64,000 nucleotides of DNA from Aralia elata (Eukaryota; Streptophyta; Magnoliopsida; Apiales; Araliaceae). The translations under genes and the position numbers were made by a program. Below the pieces are notes generated by a model. That model was not told where the DNA came from, made no database searches, and worked only from the letters and a program-made list of their open reading frames with translations. Shown piece after piece: positions 44,339-54,543 of this stretch. The stretch covers positions 248,001-312,000 of the forward strand of contig JAVJAP010000134.1 of NCBI GenBank assembly GCA_034770075.1, read 5' to 3'. Numbering within the stretch: position 1 is the stretch's first letter; every line of letters begins with the position of its first letter.

Positions 44339-44432
44339 TTTAGGGTTATTGAACCAAATTAGGGTTTTAGGGTTTGTAATTAGGGTTTAGGGTTTTTAAT
44401 CCTACAATTAGGGTTTCAATCTTTCGTTTAGG
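44339..44432 (-). repeat. Telomere-like TTTAGGG/TTAGGGTTT cluster in LTR T1
   Basis: Many irregular copies of TTAGGGTTT lie within about 100 bp, with more scattered to 44590. T2 (53930-54020) and T3 (63500-63570) have the same. Irregular spacing and location inside an LTR show it is not a telomere. Confidence 0.7.
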
Positions 44433-44659
44433 GTTTAATTTAATCTTAATAATTCATAATTAATATTATAATTCATTATTTAAATCTTAATTATATTAAT
44501 TAAGATTATTGTACAATACTTAGGGTTTTAATTGATCAATTCGAACAATTATCACCAATTAGGGTTTTCAAATTAGGGTTTCTATTTTAGTTTAACATTT
44601 TAAACCCTATTTAACTTATTTTAGAATTTTATCATTTAATATAATATTATATTAATGTT

Positions 44660-44799
44660 GAAGCACGACAAAGCACTTTGTCAATTCCAAGTACGACACA
44701 GCAGCTTACAAAAATAATTTACCGAAACGCTTCTCGGTGAATTTGCCGGAAGCACGACAAATCATTTTGTCCGATTAAGCACGACACAGCTACTTGGCG
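44660..44799 (-). promoter_or_regulatory. Duplicated U3 element with TGTCGTGCTT boxes, LTR T1
   Basis: On the plus strand AAGCACGACAAA(N)TTTGTC followed by AAG(T/C)ACGACACAGC occurs twice about 100 bp apart, giving four ACGACA boxes. It starts about 130 bp inside the LTR on the element strand, where enhancers of LTR promoters usually sit. It is conserved in T2 and T3. Regulatory function is inferred from position and duplication only. Confidence 0.45.
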
Positions 44800-44928
44800 A
44801 AATTTTTTTATTTGACCTAATTGTTTAATAAAATACGCAATCACATAATACCAAGTCAGAACAAGAAATTTCATTTATTAAACACATAATTTACATATAC
44901 AGATCTTATTAGGGTTCGGAATATTACA

Positions 44929-44940
44929 TTCACCCCCACT
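44929..44940 (-). other. Polypurine tract, Tekay internal domain 1
   Basis: The element strand AGTGGGGGTGAA lies directly before the LTR start TGTAATATTCC. The same tract is at 54509-54520. Confidence 0.85.
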
Positions 44941-44975
44941 AATAAGAATTTCGTCCTCGAAATTTACAGTACAGT

Positions 44976-46310
44976 CTATGAAAATAAATGTGGGTAGTTA
45001 TCTCGCATTTTACTCTCGAGCTCCCACGTAGCTTCCTCGATATTTTGATTTCTCCAGATAACCTTAACTGAAGGTATCTTTTTATTTCGCAAATTTTGTT
45101 CTTTCCTATCCACAATTTCAATAGGAATTTCTTCATACGATAAATCCTTCTCGATTTGAATGGGCTCATAATCAATAACGTGTTTATAATCAGGTTTGTA
45201 CGGTCGTAACACGGACACATGAAACACGTTATGAATATGTTCTAGTTCAGGAGGTAAGGCTACCTCATAGGCTACCTCGCCTATCTTTCTCAATATTTGA
45301 AATGGCCCAATAAATCTCGGACTCAATTTGCCCTTCTTGCCGAAACGTATTTTTCCCTTCCACGGAGATACTTTTAAGAATACGTGACTACCAACTTCGA
45401 AATCTTGTAACTTCCTGTGTTGATCAGCATATTTCTTCTGTCGATCTTGTGACGCTTGTAATCTTCCCCGTATAATTCGAACTACCTCCGTGGTTTGTTG
45501 CACTATTTCGGGTTCTAGCATTTGCCGTTCCCCAACCTCGTCCCAACATAAAGGCGTCCTACATTTTCTTCCATATAGGGCTTCAAATGGTGGCATTCCT
45601 ATGCTGGCATGGTAACTATTGTTGTATGCAAATTCTACCAAAGGTAATTGATCTTCCCAACTTCCCTTGAAATCCATGATGCAAGAGCGCAACATGTCTT
45701 CCAATGTCTGGATGGTTCTCTCACTCTGACCGTCAGTTTGTGGATGGTATGCTGTACTTAGTCTCAACTGAGTTCCTAAATTTTTCTGAAGACTCGTCCA
45801 AAAATTTGAAGTAAATCGTGGATCTCTGTCTGATACTATAGACACAGGGACTCCATGTCTAGAAATGATTTCATTGATGTAAAGTCTGGCTAATTGGTCT
45901 AGACTGAAGTTGATTTTGATGGGTAGAAAATGAGCTGATTTGGTAAGACGATCTACAATTACCCAAATGGCATTGTGACCCTTTTGTGTGGTTGGAAGGC
46001 CAACTACAAAATCCATGGTAATATGCTCCCATTTCCACTCAGGAATTTCTAAGGGTTGTAATAATCCACTTGGTTTCTGATGTTCCGCTTTAACCCTTTG
46101 ACACGTTAAACATTTGCTTACCCATTCCGCTACTTCTCTCTTCATGTTAGACCACCAAAAATGTTGGCTCAGGTCTTTATACATTTTTGTACTCCCTGGA
46201 TGTACAGCGAATTTAGAATTATGGGCTTCATTCAGTATTTCGTCTTTTAACTCTTGTACTGAAGGTACCCAAATTCTATTTTCGTATCTTAGTACTCCAT
46301 CTTTATCCAC
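44976..46310 (-). pseudogene. Tekay unit 1 integrase with chromodomain (pol 3' part)
   Basis: This is a 444-codon frame. It has the zinc domain (NEAHNSKFAVHPG, CLTCQRV), catalytic core (TMDFVVGLP, IVSDRDPRFTS, DGQSERTIQ, a DD35E arrangement), C-terminal domain (GKKGKLSPRFIGPFQIL) and a chromodomain at the end (VKVIWRNQNIEEATWELES). The upstream pol frame is disconnected by a run of ten T at about 46324-46333 where unit 2 has a shorter, interrupted run. The last codons differ from unit 2 by a CAG-to-TAG stop, ending at HLFS. Integration with chromodomain targeting to heterochromatin is the known family role. Confidence 0.88.
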
Positions 46311-48706
46311 CCTAAACTTAACATTTTTTTTTTATGAGTCATTTCTGCCTTATACTTCTGACATTCTGCATCAGTCTCCTGTAATTCTTTGACTTTGTCC
46401 AATAAAGTCGAATTACTCTCGATGACAAATAACTTCTGGGTAGAGTTAACTGGAACTCTCACCTCAATCTCAAGTTTGTCAAACTCTTTTATCAGTACCT
46501 CGTTATTAGTCATCACATTCAATTTCTCCTGGTTCTTCCTACTTAATGCGTCTGCTACGACGTTGGCTTTCCCTGGATGATACAAGATCTCACAATCAAA
46601 ATCTTTTATCAATTCTAGCCATCTCCTTTGCCTCATATTTAACTCCTTCTGTGTGAAAATATATTTTAGACTCTTGTGATCTGTGTATATTTCACACTTC
46701 TCTCCGTACAAATAATGCCTCCAAATCTTCAAGGCAAATACTACGGCGGCTAACTCAAGATCATGCGTAGGATACCTCTTCTCATAATCTTTGAGTTGTC
46801 TTGATGCATATGCAATCACTTTCCCATGTTGCATTAACACACACCCTAATCCCTTGTGTGATGCATCACTATAAACAACGAGGCCTCCTGTATCATCTGG
46901 TAAAGATAACACTGGTGCCATACTTAACCGCTTCTTCAATTCTTGGAAGCTTTCTTCACATTTGTCTGTCCAGACGTATTTCACCGTCTTTCGAGTCAAA
47001 TTGGTTAGCGGGGTTGCTATCTTTGAAAAATCTTGTATAAAACGCCGATAATACCCTACTAAACCGAGAAAACTTCTTACTTCTGTTGGAGTTGTTGGTT
47101 GTTCCCAATTTACAACCGCTTCTATCTTGGCTGGATCTACCGCTATTCCATTCTTGTCAATTACATGACCTAAGAACTGAACTCGTTCCAACCAAAATTC
47201 ACATTTGGAAAACTTTGCATAAAGTTGTTCCTTGCGTAATATCTCCAATACGCTTCTTAAGTGTTCAGCATGCTCCTCTTTTGTTCTCGAGTATACTAAA
47301 ATATCATCGATGAACACTACGACAAATTTGTCCAAGCATGGTTTAAACACTCTGTTCATTAAGTCCATGAATGCTGCCGGCGCATTTGTTAATCCAAAAG
47401 ACATCACAAGAAACTCATAATGTCCGTAGCGTGTCCTAAACGCTGTCTTCGACACATCTTCTTTTCTTACCTTTAATTGATGATAACCCGATCGTAGGTC
47501 GATCTTCGAAAAGTATTCGGCCCCTTTCAACTGGTCAAACAGATCATCAATTCGTGGTAAAGGATATTTGTTCTTTATTGTTAACTTATTTAATTCTCTA
47601 TAATCAATGCACAACCTTAACGTTCCATCCTTCTTCTTTACAAACAACACCGGTGCTCCCCATGGTGAAACACTGGGTTGTATGTACTTCTTATCTAGGA
47701 GTTCCTGTAGCTGTACAAGTAACTCTTTCAACTCTACTGGCGCCATTCTGTACGGTGCTTTTGAAACTGGCGCCGTACCAGGTGCTAGATCGATAACAAA
47801 TTCAATCTCTCTATCCGGAGGTAAACCGGGTAAGTCATCTGGAAACACATCCGGAAATTCTCTAACTACAGGTATTTGCTCTAGCTTTACTCCTTCTTTT
47901 CGAGTATCTACTATATATGCCAAATAGCCTGTACAACCCTTCCTAAGTAATCTCTCTGCTTGCATTACTGTCAGACAGTGAGATCGTTTGGGTGAACATC
48001 CTCCTTTAAACACTACTTCTGACTTTGAATCAGTCACTAGATTCACCCGCTTCCGCTGGCAGTCAATTATTGCATTATAATTCCCCAGCCAGTCCATTCC
48101 TAAAATTATATCAAATTCCCCTAGTTGTATAGGAATGAGGTTCACAAGAAACTTGTGTCCCTTAATCCCCACGGCACAATTCTTATAAATGGTTTTGGCG
48201 GGAATTATCTCATTGTTTGCGATCTCCACATTAAAAGGTATGTCTAAATCTTCGCATGGTATTGACAATTTCTTAGCAAAGCTATTAGACACAAATGAAC
48301 AAGTAGCACCAGAGTCGAACAACACATATGCATTTAAAGTGTCGATAGGGATGATACCTGTTACCACGTCTGGTGTAGCAACAGCATCCCTCGTCGTCAT
48401 ATTAAACGTTCTGGCGGTTGGACGACCTGGACCTCCAGTTCCTGCTACTGTTGGTTTGGGGTTATTGTTTGGGATTTGGTTTCCTCCCCCAGATTGGTTC
48501 CTATTCCTCGGGCAATACCTAGACACATGCCCCGTTGCACCACAAGTATAGCAGGTAACATTCGGGTTACCCTGACGAGTATTATCATTACTCTTTTTGG
48601 GACAGTTAGGGGAAAGATGTCCCTCTTGTCCACAATGGTAACAAGTAATTACCCTATGGCGACACACTCCCTGGTGATTCTTTCCACATGTGGCACAACG
48701 TACCAC
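46289..48706 (-). pseudogene. Tekay unit 1 gag zinc knuckles, protease, RT and RNase H
   Basis: This is an 805-codon frame: CATCGKNHQGVC, knuckles CYHCGQEGHLSPNC and CYTCGATGHVSRYC, protease LFDSGATCSF, RT with FSKIDLRSGYHQ and VVFIDDILVYS, and RNase H with VYSDASHKG and IYTDHKSL. It is separated from the gag start by a +1 change near 48735 in a Asn-rich region, and from integrase by the T-run change. All visible catalytic residues are present. Confidence 0.9.
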
Positions 48707-48716
48707 CCTATTATTA

Positions 48717-49559
48717 TTATTCTGGTTTCTTTTGTTGTGTGTTATTGTAATTGTTATTATTGTTGTAATTGTTACCCCTCCTTACAAAATTTGTAGGAAC
48801 AGTGGCATCCCACTTTCTTTTGTTATTATTAGTACCCCCTGTACTAACTTCTCCTTTCAACTTTCCTCCCTCATTCAAACTTCTCTTTTCCTTATGAAAT
48901 TTTATTAACGCTTCATTCTCGTTTTCAGCTATAATAGCTTTCTCGAGAATTTCTGGAAAAGTTTTCACTTGAAATACTGATAATTTGCTACGAATTTGGG
49001 GTTTTAATCCCTCTTCGTATCTCCTAGTCTTTCTTGCCTCTGTATCAACCTGGTGTGAGGCAAATCTGGCTAATTCATTGAACTTGGCCGTATACTGGGA
49101 TACAGTAAGTTCTCCTTGTTTCAATTCTAAGAATCGTACCTCCATACGATCCTTCATCGATTGGGGAAAATAATTTTCGAAGAATAATTCCTTAAACCTG
49201 GTCCAAGGAATTATATCCTCACCTGCACGAATTTTTGTATTTTCCCACCAATGATTTGCCTCACCCTTGAGGAAGAAGGTGGCAAAGATCGTCTTTTGAT
49301 CTTCGCCAACGTTAGTTACCCGGAAAAACTTTTCTATCTCGGTAACCCATGTTTGCGCCTCAATTGGTTCCGCGGTTCCCTTAAATTCCGGTGGTCCAAC
49401 AAGTTTAAAGTCCTTGAATATTGTACCCTGTGGATTAACTGGTGTGGGTTGAGGTGGTGGACGATTTTGTAAGGTTTCTAAAAGGATATTTACTAATTGT
49501 TGTGTGGGATTTGGCTCGGTGGTTTCAGTTTGGGCTTGGGTTCTTCGTCCTGATGCCAT
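48717..49559 (-). pseudogene. Tekay unit 1 gag, truncated by frameshift
   Basis: The likely start is MASGRRTQ at 49559; the frame is open further upstream but lacks similarity there. The capsid domain is complete (GPPEFKGTAEPIEAQTW, ANHWWENTK, FKELFFENYFPQSMKDRMEV, LARFASHQVDTEARKTRR). The frame is lost in the Asn-rich linker before the zinc knuckles, ending QQKKPE. Unit 2 is uninterrupted here. Confidence 0.88.
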
Positions 49560-49772
49560 GGTTCTAAAATAAAGAAAAGCAAGTATAAATACAAAGATAT
49601 GCTTACATAGAACTAACAATTTGATTATATAAACACAACTTGTATATAACATGCAACAACGATTACATAACCGACTAGTAGTTATACTACTACTAGTTAT
49701 TACAAGGATTTCCTATTTTACAACTCAAAATTTTGATATCGTACTAAGTACAACACATAAACTTAGACACTA

Positions 49773-50348
49773 CTAAACTGCGCTATTACGCATCCCCTTA
49801 TCAGCATCTCGTATCATGTGACCGACTACTGCTCTATCAATCATATATTCCTCCTTCTCCTCTTCTACCGGATACCTAAACACTCGTCGCTCTAGGCCAT
49901 CAAATGCCGCCTTACTCTTCCTATCGGCTCTATATGCCTGCATTTGTGCCTCCTGTTTCTCCCTCTGTGTGTCCTGAAGGAGTATCCTCAAACGCCGAGT
50001 TGTATCTCGCTCACTTTCCAATAATCCGGCCACTATGTTTGCACGAGAGTTAGCAGCTTCTAACCCTACTGTTGACTGCTGTACCAATTGAATAACTATC
50101 TCTTCGTGTCTTTCGACACTCATCATCTGGCCTGCTCCAATATCCTCCTCAGGATCAGGGTCTACTAACTGCCCATCTACCGGGTTCTCTGCCTCCTCTG
50201 CCTCTAAGATCTCCTCATCATGAATAAGCTCCTCTTCCTCTGGGTCTTCATCCTCTAAATCTAGTTCAGGGGTAGCTGGCTCGTAATCAGGCACCTCATC
50301 GGGCTCACTGTCGGATAACCATCCTATGTGTTGGTTTACTCCAGCCAT
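49773..50348 (-). CDS. Leader ORF of Tekay unit 1 (191 aa, acidic N-terminus, helical C-terminus)
   Basis: This is an extra ORF between the primer site (160 bp away) and gag (213 bp downstream). It starts MAGVNQHIGWLSDSEPDEVP. Residues 11-85 are very acidic (LDLEDEDPEEEELIHDEEIL); residues 90-160 are Glu/Arg/Gln-rich and likely form a coiled coil (RRLRILLQDTQREKQEAQ); the end is basic. Unit 2 has the same ORF at full length. By eye I count nine base differences between the copies, seven of them synonymous, and no indel, in contrast to the frameshifted gag-pol of unit 1. No family is recognised; a gag-independent accessory protein is possible. Confidence 0.75.
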   Translation of the reverse strand: MAGVNQHIGWLSDSEPDEVPDYEPATPELDLEDEDPEEEELIHDEEILEAEEAENPVDGQLVDPDPEEDIGAGQMMSVERHEEIVIQLVQQSTVGLEAANSRANIVAGLLESERDTTRRLRILLQDTQREKQEAQMQAYRADRKSKAAFDGLERRVFRYPVEEEKEEYMIDRAVVGHMIRDADKGMRNSAV

Positions 50349-50505
50349 CCTACAAAAGAATTTTAATTTACTTAGTATTTATGGGAAACAAATTTACACA
50401 TAAGATAAAGCTTTTAAGATTATTTTATGTATTATTAAGTATTTTACGGACTCAAAGACTATATTCTAAGGTATTTCCTAACTACCTTAGAGCTATAATC
50501 TACAT

Positions 50506-50516
50506 CTCTGATACCA
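50506..50516 (-). other. Primer-binding site for tRNA-iMet, Tekay unit 1
   Basis: CTCTGATACCA on the plus strand lies three bases before LTR T2 at 50520. It reads TGGTATCAGAG on the element strand. Confidence 0.9.
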
Positions 50517-50519
50517 ACC

Positions 50520-53500
50520 TGTGACGCCCCCAAATCTCTACATTCCCCTGTAGCAGATCTGGTGCTCACGTGGAACTATACAACTATAAATATTCAATAA
50601 AATGTGACTTCTAGTTATCCAAGGTTCACAGTATCCCATAACAGGTACTAGTTCCGGCCAGAACGTTGTCTGTGTTTGGATACCCTCACTTAGATATATA
50701 GATTCATACCTTATGAATATCTCTTTCATATCAATATTCCCTATCTATCTGACATTCACAGTATTAATGATAAGATTGTCCATATAGGACTCTCAACATC
50801 ATTTAGATACCCTCATTCAGATGTATAGTTCATATAGACATTGTATTTAACTTAGTACAACTATTAAAATTTAAAGATCAGAGTATAACGCATTCTATAA
50901 TATAAAGGATCATAATATATTACATCATATTTTGTTCGGTTACAACATTCGTTATACTAAGTTATTACACAACAAGTCTTCGAAAGACTTAAAGTATACC
51001 ACAACAGAAATAAAACTTAATAAGCATGGCTTTTCCCCTTATCAGTCCCGGACGTGCCAGGGATATCACTTACAGCTGCAAAAGAAGATATGCGCAAGAA
51101 TGAGCTACAAATGCTCAGCAAGTTCATATAAAAATGTAAACACCATGTGTTTGATTTGAAAGATGTCAATGATGTATAATTGATACTGAGGGTTCTGTAC
51201 CGGAACCATATATTTCAAATTTGTTCTGTCAGTCTTCAATGACTTAGAACCTCATTGAGTTCGGATATCTGGTAGGTGATCAGCCTCACCAATATCCTAG
51301 GAGTATGCATATCATCCTACCACATTTTTGGTCAATTTAAGTTAATTGCCAATATTGGTCAATTCATTGAATTGCCAATTTAAACCTTATCTGAAGGTTT
51401 GTCGGACCACCTTCCATCTACGGTGTCCCTATTACTCAGTATAGATGTCGTACCAAAACAATTTGGTTTGACTCAACAATTTTAAGCTCAAACAATCAAT
51501 AAATGATTTCATTTCTTAAGTTATGCTGAACAAGTAGCAATAACTTCACAATAATTGATAGCAAGACATAAATGAATTGCTTAATATAAATTGAGAAAAA
51601 GTTAGGACACTTGCCTTAGCGTAGCTCACTATAATTTAATTCAATCGGTCAACGCACGTAGTCTACGTATACCAAATAATAAGCGTTAGCACGTATATAA
51701 ACATGTATCACGCTAATCTAAACAAGTTTCATTAAGGTTCGACGTTGATTCGGTATCTCGGTCGCATCCTTAATGGCTAAACACATAGATTGTTCGATAA
51801 AACTTCATTTGGAAGTCTAATTATTAGTCTAAATAATTTAATTATTATTTCTAACATTTTTAGAAGCTTGGTATTATTTTTAAATAATTTTCAGAAGCTT
51901 GGAAGTAGTTTTAAATAATTTTACAAGCTTAGGAATATTTTTAAATGATTTAATTATCATTTAGAATAATTTTAAAACATTTAATATGTTATTTAAATAA
52001 TTTATTTATCATTTAGAATATTTTTAGATATTTAAAATATTATTTAAATGATTTATTTATCATTTATAATATTTTTAGAAAGATAGAATATTATTTAAAT
52101 GATTTATTTTATCATTAATAATATTTTTAGACTTTACTTTATCATTAAAATAATTTATTTATTACTTATAATAATTTTCAAAACTTAATTTAATATTTAA
52201 ATGATTTAATTATCATTTAAAATAATTTTTAAATACTTAATATATTATTTAAATGATTTATTTATCATTAATAATATTTAAATATTTAATATTTTATTTA
52301 ATTATTATATATTATAATTTTATTTACCTTAATATCATTTTTAAATAATTAATATAATTATTTAATAATTTAATATCATTTTTAAATAATTAAAACAATT
52401 ATTAAATGATTTTTCATAATTATTAATTATTATTTAATTAAATTAAATAATAATTCAGAATATATAAAAATATTAAAAATAAATTTTTTATAATTTAAAA
52501 ATGAATTTTCGGATTTATTTATTAATTATTAATAATTATTTAATATTTATTTATTATTTTATAATTTATTTAATTAATTTTTTATTTAATTTTATTTAAA
52601 ATCCGTCGCTAAAGGGCTTTAGCGACGGTCTGCTTGTATTCCTTAGTTTTCTGGGTTTGCTATGCATTTCGTCGCTAAAGGTGTTCTTCAATGAAGAACA
52701 GTTGGTCATGGTCCAACAGGGACTTTTGACCTCAAATTAATCCCAACTGGTTTGATGTTTGTGTTTGATTTTTGTTTGTTGTTATAGCCAACATGGCAGT
52801 GTACAACGACATATCAAATTTCATCTCAAATTATATCATATCATGCTAGCAATTTGATGGTCAAACCACCGGGTTCAAACTGTTCTTGAGTTTCTGGGTT
52901 ACCCAGAAACTCAAGCAGTCATAACGGTCAACGCCTTTTGACCATTAATAACTTTGATTCTGTGTTTTCTAAATGTGTTTTGATGATTCAAGATTGTAGT
53001 TTACATACCAAATAACATGTTTAAAACAAGAAACAACATATTAAATATCATCTAGGTCATTTCTGGGTTGATCAAAAGTCTTGACATTAAACTGTCAGAC
53101 ATTCATCATGTTTCTGGGTTACCCAGAAATCAGTCTTTCATGGTCGGTCAATGGGTTTTGACCATTAATAACTTTCATCCTAGAGATAATTTAACCATGC
53201 TACAAGTCGGGCCTTAAAGCTAACATGGCATAGTACTGATTCAAACTTTAAAACACATCAAACAAACATTTTAAGCCGATCAAAAGCTCTGACAAAATAG
53301 CTTGTCAGACTGTTCTTGACTGCCAAGAACAGTTTGCTATTTTGGCTTGATTTTCATACCTAGATGTTATGTAAACATGTTTTGACCGCCCAGATCACTT
53401 ATTAACACATTAACAAGTATTCCTAAACATCTAAAACATAACATCAAATTCCAGGCTTGAAGATCAAACATAAATTAGGGTTTTGTGCACCTTTTTCTTC

Positions 53501-54508
53501 AAATTTTGATTTCTGGCTTAGATTCTGAGCTTGTGATGGCTAGGGTTTGTTTAGGCTGGTTATGAGAGTGTATAGGCTTTGAAATTTCGTGCTTAGCTGA
53601 CCAGCATCATGTTCTATTTATAGGATGGGAAATTAGGGTTTCCTAAACTAATTTCCAAACTTTGCCTCCAAAAATATCTAACTTCATGAACTTGTGCTGC
53701 TTGTAATCTGGTGTGACTCACCTACTTAAGCTAGATATTTATAAATATCTGATTTTGTGTTCCTATCTTCTTTTAATTGGTTTAAAAAATTTGATTTTTG
53801 ATTTATTTACTTACTAATTAAATTTGATTTTTGTTAATCATGATTAGGATGTTAATTTAGGATTAGTAATATCCTAATTATGTTTATATAACATAATTAT
53901 GGTTTTAGATTTCATAAATTAGGGTTATTAAACCAAATTAGGGTTTTAGGGTTTGTAATTAGGGTTTAGGGTTTTTAATCCTACAATTAGGGTTTCAATC
54001 TTTCGTTTAGGGTTTAATTTAATCTTAATGATTCATAATTAATATTATGATTCATTATTTAAATCTTAATTATATTAATTAAGATTATTGTACAATACTT
54101 AAGGTTTTAATTGATCAATTCGAACAATTATCACCAATTAGGGTTTTCAAATTAGGGTTTCTATTTTAGTTTATCATTTCAAACCCTATTTAACTTATTT
54201 TAGAATTTTTATCAATTAATATAATATTATATTAATGTTGAAGCACGACAAAGCACTTTGTCAAATCCAAGTACGACACAGCAGCTTACAAAAATAATTT
54301 ACCGAAACGCTTCTCGGTGAATTTGCCGGAAGCACGACAAATCATTTTGTCCGATTAAGCACGACACAGCTACTTGGCGAAAAATTTTTATTTGACCTAA
54401 TTGTTTAATAAAATACACAATCACATAATACCAAGTCAGAACAAGAAATTTCCTTTATTAAACACATAATTTACATATACAGATCTTATTAGGGTTCGGA
54501 ATATTACA
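50520..54508 (-). repeat. Tekay LTR T2 (3,989 bp), shared by both units
   Basis: It is bounded by TGTGACGCCCCC and GGAATATTACA with internal domains on both sides, the tandem-array junction. It carries the AT block (51826-52602), palindromes (52603-53332), TATA (53613-53623), telomere-like cluster (53930-54020) and the duplicated ACGACA element (54240-54379). Confidence 0.93.
52603..53332 (-). repeat. Palindrome cluster in LTR T2
   Basis: It has the same order as in T1: CCGTCGCTAAAG arms (52603-52628), GTTCTTCA/TGAAGAAC near 52685, TTGAGTTTCTGGGT with one-base loop (14-bp arms, 52886-52914, longer than in T1), a TTTCTGGGT pair near 53110 and CTGTTCTTG arms (53310-53332). The palindromic sites are retained although the sequence between them differs from T1. 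Confidence 0.87.
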
Positions 54509-54543
54509 TTCACCCCCACTAATAAGAATTTCGTCCTCGAAAT

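Larger units (their letters stand above)
40938..44928 (-). repeat. Tekay LTR T1 (3,991 bp), outer 3' LTR
   Basis: It starts TGTGACGCCCCC and ends GGAATATTACA on the plus strand. Left flank is element X; right flank is the polypurine tract of internal domain 1. It differs from T2 and T3 in blocks, notably around 43080-43560 and 43940-44230. Confidence 0.92.

Noticed and set aside
44339..44432. Interstitial telomere
   Set aside because: The repeats are irregular, short and part of the LTR in all three copies.
44939..45220. 93-codon minus-strand ORF overlapping the pol 3' end (also 54519-54800)
   Set aside because: Out-of-frame shadow of the chromodomain region; conserved only because pol is.
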